Positions 22,500-33,049 of a DNA stretch of 64,000 bases are shown here, one piece after another; the stretch's first letter is position 1; each line of letters opens with the position of its first letter. The stretch is from Diplonema papillatum (taxonomy: Eukaryota > Euglenozoa > Diplonemea > Diplonemida > Diplonemidae): contig JAPJBO010000009.1 in assembly GCA_030068145.1 (NCBI GenBank), positions 248,001 to 312,000 of the forward strand, written 5' to 3'. Position numbers and translations under genes: made by a program. Under the pieces are notes generated by a model. That model saw only the letters and a program-made list of their open reading frames with translations, had not been told where the DNA came from and did no database searches.

Positions 22500-25055
22500 T
22501 CACGTGGCTCTGGCGTTCTGAAGTCTTCGCACTTCTCGCAGGACGGCGTCGAGGAGGAGGTCAACGTGGTGAGGGCACAAGGTGACATTCTGCGCGTATT
22601 TGTCGCTCAGCAGGTTCACCGACGGGAAGCAGATTTCCATCTGCACGTGGTTCTGCGTCGGCAGCATCGTGCCGTACCGGCGCAGGAACGACGTTTTGCG
22701 CGCCGCACACGGCGAGATCTCGATGACGGCACCGTCGGCCGGCATGAACAGGCTGGTCTGCATGTGCGCGCCTTGGATGGTCAGCAACACATCGATCGAC
22801 CGGAAAAGCTGGACCTGGCCAAGGGGCGGCAGGAGGGTGGTCGGGATGACGGTTATCGGGGGTATCCCGCTGTTTGCGAGTCCGCGCGAGACGGAGGCAA
22901 TGAGGTCGTCGAAGTTGACAATGGAACGCCGGTACACGTCGGTCCGGCCGTAGAGGTAAACCCGCACGGGAGGGGGTGAATGGGCTGGATGCTCGTGCGG
23001 TCGTTCATCCCGACGGGGCAGCAACCCGTCGAGCACGCCGCCGATGGCCCGCCGCATGCCCAGCACCGTGGCGACCCTCGAGCCCCCCGCGACGCCCGCG
23101 CCCTTGAGTTCGCGGTCTTCGCCGGTGAAGATCAGCCCGTCGAAAAACGAGCACGCCGCCCGCTCACCCCCAGCCTCAGGCGGGTGCCGCAGCCCGCCCG
23201 TCCGGACGTGCTCGAACACGAACGGCGGCGCCCCGGTCGCCGTTCGGGTCAGCACCGCCGCGAGGACGCTGTAGTACAGCATCGAGTTCCGGTAGAAGTC
23301 CGGTTCGATGATGACCCGCACGGCGGCCGGGGTTCCGGGGTAGTCGAAGAGGTGGGACTTCACGTCGCCGAGGGAAAGGAGGACGGAGGCGAAGAGGAAC
23401 AACGCGTCGTGCAGGGCGTGGCCGACGTTTTGCTGGGGGTACGCGGAGAGGTACAAATGCGTCCCCTCGTAGTGCACGACGGGCTGCGCGGGGTCGGACA
23501 GCGAGCCGCCGTGCTGGAAGGCGGCCTGGCGCTGCTTGTAGATGGAGTGCCTCCCCTTGCGCTGCGGCGCGGCCAGCTCGCGGATGGCGCCGTGTAGCGT
23601 CCACACCGTCGTGTGGCAGGGGCGCCGGTGGTCCATCCACGGGTCCCTCTCCGCCTCGCACGAGAGGCACACGTTCTTCAACCCGATCCACCCAAGCTTC
23701 CCCTTCCTGTAGTACTCACTCCGCGGCAACTGCCCCACCTTCACTACCGTTCGTACAGTAAGGGAGGACAGCCGCTCCGCGGCACTACTCCCGAACCCGT
23801 CGGATCCCGCGTTTTTCCCGCCCGGTTGCGCTCCCGCCGGCTGGAGGAAGAAGCGGGGTGGCGAGGCATCGCGGTAGCACGGGTCAGTCCCGCGGCCGTC
23901 CCCCTTCGCCATCCCATCCGGTTTCGCGGGGCCGGCTGCTGCCCGCGTGCGCCGCTCGGAAATCCCGCCGGATCCGTCGAATTCCGAGCTGTTCCCGCCG
24001 CAGCCGCCGGGCCGGAGGACGAGGAGGAGGGGGGGGCGCGAGGCGTCGCGGAAACCGGGGCCGCCACCGCGGCCGTCCTCCCGCACCATCCCATCGGGTT
24101 TCACGGGGCCGGCCGCGCCTGCGCCTGCTCCGCCGAATCCGTCGGACTCCGAGATTTTCCCGGTCGGGTCGGGTCGGAGGAGGAGCAGGGGGTGCGGGAC
24201 GTCGTGGAAGGCGGGGTACGCGGCTGAATCGGTGTGGACTGCATGCAGGGCGGCGGCCGAACGGTTGCGCGGCGCGCACGCGAAGGCGCGCGAAAGCACG
24301 CCCGCGGCGGCCGGCGCGGCCGCGAAGTCCCACCGGGGCGCCTCGCGGGGCTCCCACGCGCAGACGCTCCGGAGCAAGGGGTAGGCTTCCGCCTCCCGCC
24401 CCGCCTTCACCAGGCGCTCGACACGCGCCCGCGCGTGGGGTGCGCCGGCCTGCCGCGCCCGTGTGTCCTCCTCCGCCAAAGCCGCGCAGGGTTCTTCAGA
24501 GGTGCGACTCCACCACTGACCCTGACTCTGACCCTCCCTCTGACCCTGGCCCTGACTCCCCGCCGAAAAGGCGCGGCCGGGTAGGTCGTTGTGCAGAGGG
24601 TGGGATTGCGTGTGCTGGGTGTGCTGGGTGTACTGAGCGCCCGCCACCGCTCCGCGGTACGGAGCGAAGAAGCAAGGGGCGGGCTCGGGCCCGGAGGGCC
24701 CAGCCGCGCTCCACGGGTCGACAGCTGGGCACGCCGGCGAAACGCCGACGGAGCGCTCGCCCCAGCGGGCGAGCGTCGGCAGCGCCGCGGCGCCCGCGGC
24801 CGCGTCCGCCGGGCCCGGCCAGCGCAGCAGCAGCAGAGGCGGCGGCAGCGGCGGCGGAGGGTGCCCTTGGCTCAGTACCGGCGCTTCGCTTTGGCTGCTT
24901 CGCTGTTGCGCATCGCCGGAGGAGATGGCTTCCGGTTCCCCTGCGAACTCTGCGCCCTCCGCGGGAGCGTGCGGCGGGGCCAGCCAGTAGGCGGCGGCGA
25001 GCAGCTGGGCGGGGAGGACTACAGCCAGCAACCCTGCGAGGGGGCGGCTGGGCAT
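22500..25055 (-). CDS. GT61-type glycosyltransferase, type II membrane protein
   Basis: Predicted 851-residue secretory-pathway glycosyltransferase. I start it at MPSRPLAGLL because a single hydrophobic segment (about residues 6-26, LAGLLAVVLPAQLLAAAYWL) follows, typical of a Golgi signal-anchor; the frame is open 37 codons further upstream. Residues 30-470 are a Pro/Gly/Ala-rich stem with imperfect repeats (PLLLLRPGG, KPDGMVREDGRG and variants). The catalytic half has QQNVGHALHDA near 540, and IQGAHMQTSLFMPADGAVIE near 755-775, matching the family pattern NxGHxxxD and GAxxxxxxFmpxga of GT61/DUF563 (EOGT, plant xylosyl- and arabinosyltransferases). Donor and acceptor cannot be inferred. A broken copy of the N-terminal part lies immediately upstream. 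Confidence 0.85.
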   Translation of the reverse strand: MPSRPLAGLLAVVLPAQLLAAAYWLAPPHAPAEGAEFAGEPEAISSGDAQQRSSQSEAPVLSQGHPPPPLPPPLLLLRWPGPADAAAGAAALPTLARWGERSVGVSPACPAVDPWSAAGPSGPEPAPCFFAPYRGAVAGAQYTQHTQHTQSHPLHNDLPGRAFSAGSQGQGQREGQSQGQWWSRTSEEPCAALAEEDTRARQAGAPHARARVERLVKAGREAEAYPLLRSVCAWEPREAPRWDFAAAPAAAGVLSRAFACAPRNRSAAALHAVHTDSAAYPAFHDVPHPLLLLRPDPTGKISESDGFGGAGAGAAGPVKPDGMVREDGRGGGPGFRDASRPPLLLVLRPGGCGGNSSEFDGSGGISERRTRAAAGPAKPDGMAKGDGRGTDPCYRDASPPRFFLQPAGAQPGGKNAGSDGFGSSAAERLSSLTVRTVVKVGQLPRSEYYRKGKLGWIGLKNVCLSCEAERDPWMDHRRPCHTTVWTLHGAIRELAAPQRKGRHSIYKQRQAAFQHGGSLSDPAQPVVHYEGTHLYLSAYPQQNVGHALHDALFLFASVLLSLGDVKSHLFDYPGTPAAVRVIIEPDFYRNSMLYYSVLAAVLTRTATGAPPFVFEHVRTGGLRHPPEAGGERAACSFFDGLIFTGEDRELKGAGVAGGSRVATVLGMRRAIGGVLDGLLPRRDERPHEHPAHSPPPVRVYLYGRTDVYRRSIVNFDDLIASVSRGLANSGIPPITVIPTTLLPPLGQVQLFRSIDVLLTIQGAHMQTSLFMPADGAVIEISPCAARKTSFLRRYGTMLPTQNHVQMEICFPSVNLLSDKYAQNVTLCPHHVDLLLDAVLREVRRLQNARAT

Positions 25056-25509
25056 TTGCCAAAGGGGGGGAGAGAAATTCTGTTGCTTATTGTTTAGACA
25101 GAGCACTGCCTGGGGTGGGAGGTGGTGTCCCCCAGTGAATGGGCATATCCTGCTGTGTGTTGTCATTTAAGAGCGCACGGCGATTACGTCTTCTCGTATT
25201 CGTATTCCCGCGAGAAAAAAGGATTGCTGGCCAAACAATTTCGCGGTCGTGAAGTCGTTGAGCCCGTGAAAAAAAAAATGGAATGTTGGTGTGATCCTTA
25301 TGCCGGTGCAAACCTGGCAAAAACCACGATCATGAAACGTGGCAAAATCCACCGCGAAGCCTGCAATCTCCACGACCAAGGGTGCTAGCGGGTGCTGGGG
25401 AAACAAAAATAAAAAGCCCGGACCCCCCCCCCGGTACAAACCCGGCACAAACCCGGAAGAACTCCACGGTGGATCACACCAAATACGTTTTTGCGTTGCA
25501 GTTTTTGAC

Positions 25510-26075
25510 AGTGCCCAGCCGCGCTCCACGGGTCGACAGCTGGGCACGCCGGCGAAACGCCGACGGAGCGCCCGCCCCAGCGGGCGAGCGTCGGCAGCGC
25601 CGCGGCGCCCGCGGCCGCGTCCGCCGGGCCCGGCCAACGCAGCAGCAGCAGCGGCGGCGGCGGAGGCGGCTGTGGCTGCCCTTGGGCTCAGTACCGGCGC
25701 TTCGCTTTGGCCGCTTCGCTGTGTTGCGCGTCGCCGGAGCTGGCTTCCGGTTCCCCTGCGAACCCTGCGCCCCCTGCGGGCGCGTGCGGCGGGGCCAGCC
25801 AGTAGGCGGCGGCGAGCAGCTGGGCGGGGAGGACTGCAGCCAGCAACCCTGCGAGGGGAATCCGCCGTTTGTAGGTCAAATCTTGCGTGTGGCACTGCAA
25901 ATGACTCCCCACAACAAGAGGACGGACGACCAAATCTTGAGGGAAATTGGGAAATTCTTTGGGGGTCGAAAGAGCAATTCACGGCATGTGTTTCGGCACC
26001 CTTTCGGAACTCTATTTTGCCCGAGTCTGACCCCCGGATGGCACGGGTTTACGCACGTAGCGGCTGGGCATTTTA
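25510..26075 (-). pseudogene. Broken copy of the GT61 gene 5' end
   Basis: 25,513-25,856 repeats 24,701-25,040 (the stem and most of the signal-anchor), and 26,058-26,080 repeats the ATG region (ATGCCCAGCCG on the minus strand). Between them about 200 unrelated bases interrupt the signal-anchor codons, and homology stops in the stem, so the copy encodes no catalytic domain. The interruption could be an insertion, or less likely an intron absent from the other copy. Confidence 0.8.
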
Positions 26076-26184
26076 CCAAAGGGGGGAACGTGCTTGAAAT
26101 GGATACGTGCACTGCATCATCAGCGCGGAACCTGGAGTGCATGCAGGACAGCGGTGTGAGTCTGGTTTGTCGTGGGGGAAGTGG

Positions 26185-26390
26185 AGACGGCGCTTCTTGT
26201 GGCAGAAGCCACATTCCCACTCGCCACCGCTGTGATGAGCGAAATGCCGTGGTTTAATTAGCCACTTGGATTCCTCTTGTTCGTAATAGTTCCAAGCTGA
26301 CACTTCATTGCGGACACAACATGTAAGAAGGCGTGGAAGAAATCGGGAGTCGCGGGTAGCACCCGAGAGCGCCACTCACAGCACCTTCAA
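26185..26390 (-). pseudogene. 28S rRNA fragment, domain IV region
   Basis: On the minus strand it reads CAATGAAGTGTCAGCTTGGA, ACGAACAAGAGGAATCC, GGCTAATTAAACCACGGCAT, TTCGCTCATCACAGCGG, GAATGTGGCTTCTGCC: the order of eukaryotic 28S just before the CGGCGGGAGTAAC segment. Two other fragments of the same region are at 35,155-35,318 and 62,326-62,612. Confidence 0.75.
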
Positions 26391-26469
26391 TCTGAGTTGC
26401 TGCGCGGCGCCGACGCAGTCGGCGGGTAACTAGGTAAGATGACACGGCAAAGGAAGGACCAGAACGAAT

Positions 26470-26487
26470 AGAGAGAGAGAGAGAGAG
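26470..26487 (+). repeat. (GA)n tract, left of retroelement
   Basis: Eighteen bases of AG repeat end exactly where the left terminal repeat begins; the tract resumes at 29,198. Confidence 0.9.
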
Positions 26488-29190
26488 TTTGAATAGAGCA
26501 TCTATTTGGTATCGGAAAGTAGGTGCGAGATCAGGCAAACCTTGTGCGCTAGCTTCGTTTAACCGTGAATCTAATAATCAGGGCTTACCCCACATTCTCG
26601 CTTTCATTTTATTTCCATTCTCCTCCTAATCATACACTACCCTCCGGGAAGAATGCCGGTACACACGGGTAGCACGCGCCGCCGGGCCGCACGGACCAGC
26701 CGTCGGCTGATGGATCCTGACTGGGCGGCGGCTGAGGAAGCTGCCGACAAGGCCACCCGGAAGTGGCGGGTATGGAACCCTTGCGAGCCCGGGGAGTCGG
26801 CGGCCCCCCGTTCGCCGGCGGGAAAGGGGGAGAAAGCCGGTCGGAGCTGAAGACCGGCATGGAACGGTCGTCTGGGGACTGGTCCCCCCTGGCCGACTGC
26901 AGACTTGAAGGACCTGGCGGGAGTACGACGGAGGCTCTACTCCCGCCTCCGGCTGGCAACGCCGCACAACGCGAAGACCCGGGAAGCGCTTCCACGAATG
27001 CACCCGGGCACTCGGAATTAGCTCATCCTACCCTTTGCGACAGCCGTTTCCCGACACGACAGAAACAACCCTTGCCCGACGCCGGCTTCTCGCCTCGGCA
27101 GGTCAGGGGGTTGAAGTCGCGAAGGTCCAGGTTGCTCAGGGGGAGGAGGCTTTTCCTCCGGCTCCACCCCCATTTCTACGACCCTCCTACCGCAGTTCCT
27201 CTCGGGTACCTCCCACCAGAAACGAGAGGTCTCATTCCGGGCATCGGTGCCCCGAGATCTGCGAGGCCGCTAGACGTCACGGCAGTGCCGCCGATCGATC
27301 TCCGCAAGCTCCGGAGCCTCGCCGGCCCCGGGGCCCGCTTGCACGGCTTGCTTGACCTCCTAACGGACGGGCACTCCTTCCGACGGAAGTTGTTGGGCAC
27401 TCCTCTCGTGCCGGGTCGGAAGAGCGACGCGTTTGCCCGCCATGCGCAGACGCTGGAAAGCGTTGGGTTTGTGGAGCGCGTCCCCCGTTCGGAGCCGCTG
27501 AAGTGCGTCCTTCCGGCTTTTGCTGTTGAAAAGGGCGAACAGCACTCGCGGGCCATCGTTGACGGCCGCCCGCTGAACGAGCTGATGGAGCCCCCGCCGA
27601 AGTTCAGCCTCTTGCGTGTCGACGAGGTCATCGCCAAGATGATGTCGAAGTCGTACGCAGTCGTCGTTGACCTGAAGTCCTACTTCTTCCAGTTCCCAGT
27701 AGGACGGTCGACGTCAGCTTTCTTCGGGCTCCGCACAAGGAAGCTCGACGGGGGCGTGGCTCTGTATCGGTGGCGCCGGCTGACGATGGGCTGGTCTTTC
27801 TCGCCCGTGATCCTGCCGGGGACGATAAGATAGTCTGGTACGACGACTGGGCCCTCGTTGAAGACTGTCCGGATGCGCTTCGCGCCGTGCGCGACCGAGT
27901 TTTGCGGCGTGCCCGCAAGGTGCGCATGACAGTCAACGACGAGAAGTCCGTCCTCGAGCCCAGCTCGAAACCAGTCGTCCTCGGGGTAGAATTCGACCTC
28001 GCGGCGAAGACGTACAGGCTGAAACAGGAGTGGGCGAGAAAAGCGCACCTGCTGTTTTGCTCAGCTGAGTCGGCACAGATGACCGTGCGCGGGATCTGGA
28101 AGGTCGTCGGGACCGCCATCTGGGCGTGGACGGTGTGGGGCACGCCGCTTTGCAGAGTGAGCCCGGTGCTTGCGTGGATGGGGACACTGGCGCATCAGGT
28201 CCTAACAGGCACCCTGGGCTGGGAGTCGCTGGTTCGAGTGAGCGACGACGTCCTTCCTTTCCTTGCTGGGGTGAGGCGGCGTCTGTCGGGGAACCGGTGG
28301 GTCACGTTCGACATGCAGCAGCGGGATACCCTCGTCGAGGCATGGTCCGACGCCAGCATGCAGGGATGGGCCTGGCTAGTGGATTCCATGGCAATGTGGG
28401 GACCGTGGAGAGATATCCCGCAGCATATCTTCTTTGCCGAATTAACGGCGGCAAAGTTTGCTATTGCGTACGCGGCTTCGCGCTCTCCGCTATCGACAAT
28501 AAGAATCTTTGTCGACAACTTGCCCGCCGTGAACTGTCTGAGGAATTGGAAGTCGAAGACCCAACTCGGGAACTTCATCCTCTGCCAGGTCCGCGACGTG
28601 TTGGAAGAACACCAATGTGTTCTCGAGACTGTGTGGGTTCCGACCGCTGAGCAATTAGCGGACGTATGGACACGAGACCCATACAGGCAAGGCATTCCGC
28701 CTCCTCGCGTCCCTTTCTGCATTGCGTGATGTCGGCCTATTTCTATTTTCTCACGTCTGAGGACGTTGCTAGAGGATTACGGGAAGTGCGTCCAGCCACC
28801 CTGTCGTCCATCTCAGTGTTAGCGCTCCGCGCAGCACCATTGTTTTGTGAGCACGCCCGAGGGCGCTGTTTATCTGTTTTGAGCTACCCGGAGGCAGCCG
28901 GATGTCAGCTCCTTTAGTTTCACGTCCAGGGATTCTATTCCACATTCTCGCTTTCATTTCACCAACCCTGTGACAATTATCATCTTCACCGTTTCTGCCA
29001 ACGCGACCTTTTCCGAGTTTGAATAGAGCATCTATTTGGTATCGGAAAGTAGGTGCGAGATCAGGCAAACCTTGTGCGCTAGCTTCGTTTAACCGTGAAT
29101 CTAATAATCAGGGCTTACCCCACATTCTCGCTTTCATTTCACCAACCCTGCGACAATTATCATCTTCACCGTTTCTGCCAACGCGACCTT

Positions 29191-29197
<7 letters not shown>
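26488..29197 (+). mobile_element. Deleted tyrosine-recombinase retroelement with split direct repeats
   Basis: Left terminus 26,488-26,609 is repeated internally at 29,018-29,139. The right terminus 29,120-29,197 is repeated internally at 28,940-29,017 with one mismatch. The layout left... coding...right'-left'-right is the split direct repeat arrangement known from PAT/Ngaro/VIPER-like YR retroelements, and no target duplication is visible. Both ends abut a (GA)n tract. Inside are RT and RNase H remains (26,763-28,729) but no tyrosine recombinase, so this copy is non-autonomous. The left terminal repeat overlaps the right one by about 20 bases (CCACATTCTCGCTTTCATTT). Confidence 0.8.
26763..28729 (+). 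pseudogene. Reverse transcriptase-RNase H, frameshifted and internally deleted
   Basis: Two overlapping frames. The first (26,763-27,833) holds RT motifs: AIVDGRPLNELM, VVVDLKSYFFQFPVG (catalytic Asp of motif A) and RRLTMGWSFSPVI (motif B). The second (27,770-28,729) begins around IVWYDDW, which stands where motif C is expected, and continues into RNase H: SDASMQGWAWL, FFAELTAAKFAIA, FVDNLPAVNCL and TAEQLADVWTR. The spacing between motif B and YDDW is about 20 residues shorter than in the element at 51-54 kb, so sequence is missing as well as the frame being broken. The first 300 bases encode nothing recognisable. Confidence 0.75.

Positions 29198-29230
<33 letters not shown>
29198..29230 (+). 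repeat. (GA)n tract, right of retroelement
   Basis: Continues the GA repeat interrupted at 26,487. A further short GA tract is at 29,422-29,433. Confidence 0.9.
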
Positions 29231-29232
<2 letters not shown>

Positions 29233-29239
29233 ACATAAA

Positions 29240-29372
29240 ACAAGTCAAAGGGTGCGGGCCTCCACCGTCAGGTGGGCCCCCACCGTCAGGTGGGCAGGCT
29301 AGTTTCGGGGTGGCTCCCTGGGAGGGACAGGGGCGGGGTTGTCACGCCTTAGCAGTCCCAGGGCCTCTCCCC
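29240..29372 (+). repeat. Dispersed repeat family R7
   Basis: AAGTCAAAGGGTGCGGGCCT..CCGTCAGGTGGGC..TTAGCAGTCCCAGGGCC has an inverted relative at 32,325-32,460. R9 follows at 29,617-29,702. Confidence 0.6.
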
Positions 29373-29979
29373 TCCCACCTATATGTGTTCTCGCTGTCAT
29401 CGCTACCGCGCTGACATTTCCGAGAGAGAGAGAGAAACAGAGAACAAAAAGAAAACTCAGAGGTAGTTCACATCGGATCGGCCAAGTGTGAGAGTGGGGG
29501 AGGTGGGCGGGCAGCGAGAGTGTGACTCGTTGGAAAACGAAGAGTCCAACACCATATTTGATATTGTATCTCGAACCTCCCCTCCCCCGCACAACGAGCT
29601 AGAGGTTAAGAGGGGATTGCAAGAACGTGCTTGGAATGGGTATGTGCTCAACACCGCACTGGTCCCGTCTGCGCCGTGTTTCGGTCCTTTAAGCCACGGA
29701 CACATTGTCAGGCGGCTGTTCGTAGCTCGTCACAGCCAGGACCACCCGTGCTACTAGAGCACATGCAAATCCGTCACGGGAAGAAGGCCCCTACAACCGT
29801 GTCTGAGCAATCAGTTAAAAAACTCAGGACACTCGCCCTGATTGTGACTGCGACTCGCTAGGCAGCACTGACTTGTCTTCTTTTTACCCCCGCACAACGA
29901 GCTAGAGGGTAAGAGGGGGGGGGCAAGTTTCCTACTGCGATGTGGCGGTAGATAGGTGGGCTTGGAAGCAAACAGGTCG

Positions 29980-30207
29980 TCATGACATGGTGCAGTCTTC
30001 CCACACTTTGTACGTGCTAGGCTCGCAGGCGTTCTGACACTGGATGTTTGCGAGGAGTGCCGGGTTGAGCAGGTCTATGGAGACTTGGGGAAGGACGTGC
30101 ATGGCCTTCGTGAGCATGAAGATGTTACGCAGTTTAGCCGGGTCATCCATGTCAATGTTTGCGACAAAGTCCTCGTGGTCGGTGGGGAAGGCGGTGAGGT
30201 TGATCAC
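29980..30207 (-). CDS. Unrecognised short ORF
   Basis: A 75-codon minus-strand frame, MINLTAFPTDHEDFVANIDM.. to ..CEPSTYKVWEDCTMS, with a protein-like composition. It lies on the same strand as the host genes and downstream of the LRR gene. I recognise no family; it may be a remnant exon or chance. Confidence 0.25.
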   Translation of the reverse strand: MINLTAFPTDHEDFVANIDMDDPAKLRNIFMLTKAMHVLPQVSIDLLNPALLANIQCQNACEPSTYKVWEDCTMS

Positions 30208-30534
30208 GCGGTTGATAATTTGAGAAAGCGTGAGCTAGACGGATTCTCATGCACGTAGCTCATGGGAACGCCTCCGGCAAAAGCCACGCAACAACTCGGC
30301 GTCACTTAACTGGACCCGCCTCGCGAAGCAGCAATTCTAGCTGCGACTCTCAAGTGCTCAGTGTACAGTACACAGCGGCTTTGGGGGTGATCGACGACGC
30401 TAGCTCTGCCAAAAGCAACGACAGCTCCGTGCGATTTGATCTGAAATGGCGCATAATCATCAGGCTGCCGAATGCGAAGTAGCTTCGAGATCAACGCGCT
30501 TGCCCTGGCGTAGACCGCCTGCTGAGGTCTGCTA

Positions 30535-30850
30535 GCTTCGACCAAATCAACGAATCGCAGAGTTCCTGAATCTGCTTGTGGCCGCGCCGCTCGTGGAGCA
30601 GGCGGTTTTCAGGATCTTTGCACTGGCGGAACTCATGTGGTTTTCTTTTGGAAGGTTTCATGTAGTGTGCTGCCAACTATCTTTGTACCAACGATTAACA
30701 CAAGAAACAGCTGATCTGCACCTCGCGGGTGATCTGGTTCATGATCTTCTCCGGGATCTTGTTGTCGGTCGGCACGCGCGGCGTGGCGACCTCGACGTCG
30801 GTGACGTTGCGGTTCTGCCGCACCCAGCTGCAGCAGCTCTTTGTCCTTCC
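30535..30850 (-). pseudogene. Partial copy of the LRR gene 3' end
   Basis: 30,714-30,845 repeats 31,070-31,205 (codons for the C-terminal NRNITDVEVATPGVPNDNKI part) with several changes, and the flanking DNA is duplicated too (30,535-30,595 resembles 30,888-30,945). The copy lacks the leucine-rich repeats and its frame is interrupted. Confidence 0.75.
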
Positions 30851-31038
30851 GGGCGGTGTATGGATTGCGCTTGTTTCTGCTACCTTCGCCTAAATCGAAA
30901 AATGGCAGAGTTTCTGGATCGGTTTGCGGTTGAGATCACTAGCCGAACGCACCCGCTTTGGTAAGCTTCGTGCAGGGCGCTGCCAACTACTGCTCATCCT
31001 TAGTACCAACGATGCATTGTGGACACAAGAATCGCCGA

Positions 31039-31524
31039 CTACGCCGAGCTCCGCCGGTGCTTCCGCGAGATGTTGATCTGCACCTCGCGGGTGATCTGGT
31101 TCATGATCTTCTCCGGGATCTTGTTGTCGTTCGGCACGCCCGGCGTGGCGACCTCGACGTCGGTGATGTTGCGGTTCTGCCGGACCAGCCGCAGCAGCTC
31201 CTTGCCCGACTCGATGTACAACCTGTTATTGTTCAGTTTGACCGCCCGGATGCCCGGGTGGCCCGCGAGCCGTGTGCACAGGTCCTGGATGTTTTCCGTC
31301 TGCAAATAGTTGCTGCCGATGTCCAGCACCTCCAGCTTCGGCGCGGCCGCGATGACGTCCATGAGGCACGCCCAACCCCCTTCCGTACCAACATAATTCT
31401 CGGACAGGTCCAGCGACTGCAAGTCACTCGCGGTGTGTCCCCCCAGCACCTCGCACAGCTTCGTGTTGGCCTTCACGCAATGACGCTGGCAGCTGGCCAG
31501 GTACAAGTGCTGGAGTGTCGTCAT
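31039..31524 (-). CDS. Small leucine-rich-repeat protein
   Basis: A 161-residue single-frame protein made almost entirely of about four ribonuclease-inhibitor-like leucine-rich repeats: LQHLYLASC, LQSLDLSENYVG, LEVLDIGSNYLQ, IRAVKLNNNRLY, each followed by a helix-like segment. The C-terminal part (NITDVEVATPGVPNDNKIPE) resembles the last repeat of tropomodulin/Rna1-like proteins. Such proteins usually serve as binding scaffolds; no catalytic motif is present. It is short for the family, so upstream exons may be missed. The neighbouring partial copy supports it as a real transcription unit. Confidence 0.6.
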   Translation of the reverse strand: MTTLQHLYLASCQRHCVKANTKLCEVLGGHTASDLQSLDLSENYVGTEGGWACLMDVIAAAPKLEVLDIGSNYLQTENIQDLCTRLAGHPGIRAVKLNNNRLYIESGKELLRLVRQNRNITDVEVATPGVPNDNKIPEKIMNQITREVQINISRKHRRSSA

Positions 31525-31751
31525 GCGGGAGTGCGCGCGAGGGATTCACACAACGGTGGCAGCCCTTTTCCTTTATTTTTCCTGGCGTGGATGAGAATAA
31601 CGCTAATGGTCAGCTTTTTCCGCCTTTCTTGATTATTATGAGGTTAAAAAATATGTTGCTAAGTCACCGGTTGGCTGCAGGGGCTTGGCTTGGCTTGTGG
31701 TGGAGACGCTTTCGCGGTTTCCGGTCACTCCCTTTGACTAGTATGATGCGT

Positions 31752-31752
<1 letters not shown>

Positions 31753-31804
<52 letters not shown>
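31753..31804 (+). repeat. (CT)26 microsatellite
   Basis: Uninterrupted CT dinucleotides. I checked both flanks for the retroelement terminal repeats and found none. Confidence 0.95.
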
Positions 31805-31806
<2 letters not shown>

Positions 31807-31859
31807 GAGAGTTGCTTGCTGTTGCTTTCATTTCCTGCGCTGAGTGATATGCTTAAGTT

Positions 31860-33030
31860 TAGCTCGTAGATCTTCAACAGCTGAGATCGGTTGCTCCAGT
31901 GGTCTTTGTGGGTGTCGTACGCTTAACCCCTTAAGTGGACCCCCTCAGACGGGGGGGGAAGGAGGCTGTCCAGCGTGCAGAAAGCCTTCTGAAAACCGTA
32001 TAAGTCCAACTTGAGAGGTTTACGACTCCAAAATGAGAAACCTAGTGCTCCTTGGAAATATTTCGTAACATGTCTCTTCACAGCAGCAAACGTTGATCCT
32101 TTTTGACGTGTGTTTACTCTCGAGGCCCAGTGTCCGAACACCAGCTCGGGTTCTGGCGGTTTCGACATAAATATATGTCCCCTGTCCGTAAAGGGCTAAC
32201 CAACAGGTCCCCCCCTGCACGCCAAGTCCGGCCTACGGTATAAGTTCGTCGGGAACTTCTGACTTCGGTTACGACGTTCTTTATCCTCAGCTGTCCTGGC
32301 GCGCAGCGATGGCAGAACACACGCAGGTGGGTGAGGAAAGGCCCTGGGACTGCTAAGGTGGGAATATTTCCGCCCATTTCGCTTCCAGGGGGCCCACCCT
32401 GAATTCAGCCTGGCCACCTGACGGTGGAAGCCCACACCCTTTGACTTGGTTTGATGAGACCACATGCTGACGGGCGGAGCGGCCCTCGGATTGCTAAGGC
32501 GTGACCACCGCCACCCTGTCAGGGGGCCCCCCGGGATCAAATCGGGGGCCAAGGCCGGTACTGAGGACGGGCGCGAAAAGCGGAAGCACTGAGGTAACGT
32601 TTCACAGCTCTGAACACCACTCGTTGTGCGCTTTCTTCCTTTTCGGATACAGGCGAAGAAGAAATGCCAGAACGCAGTCTGGTGTACAAAGACGAGGGAA
32701 GTTGTGCTTGGGTTTTGGTTCTAGCGTTGAATCGCATGGCTTGAAGTGGGTAAGTTTGAAGAAAGTGCCGACTGGTGAAAGTGACAAGTGGGCTGTACTC
32801 TGTTTCGCACTCTGCTAGTTGGTGACACCGGACTTATCATTTAAGGGTCCCTGGTATCCTCTACGGCTGTGTGTGCCTTCCTGGGGCTTTGTGAATCAAA
32901 ATGCGGATCAGATTTTGATCATCAAGGGCTCCTGGAAAATGTAAGCCTCTCTGGGGATTTGTGAATCAAAATGCGACGAGATGCGTGCATGTATAATAAG
33001 TGTGCGTGAGCCCCTCCGGAGAAAGGCGCA
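31860..33030. other. No gene seen; repeat R7 copy
   Basis: 32,325-32,460 is the reverse-oriented copy of R7. Around 32,890-32,985 TTTGTGAATCAAAATGCG occurs twice, with a GATCAGATTTTGATC palindrome between. No coding signal. Confidence 0.5.
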
Positions 33031-33049
33031 TCACACGATGCTGCGAGAT

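Noticed and set aside
23858-25138. 426-codon plus-strand frame opposite the GT61 gene, and similar frames opposite the coiled-coil gene (60,464-62,287)
   Set aside because: Arg/Pro/Ala-rich shadows of GC-rich coding sequence on the minus strand; no domain signature.
31753-31804. (CT)26 as another retroelement insertion site
   Set aside because: Neither flank carries any of the terminal repeats identified elsewhere in the window.
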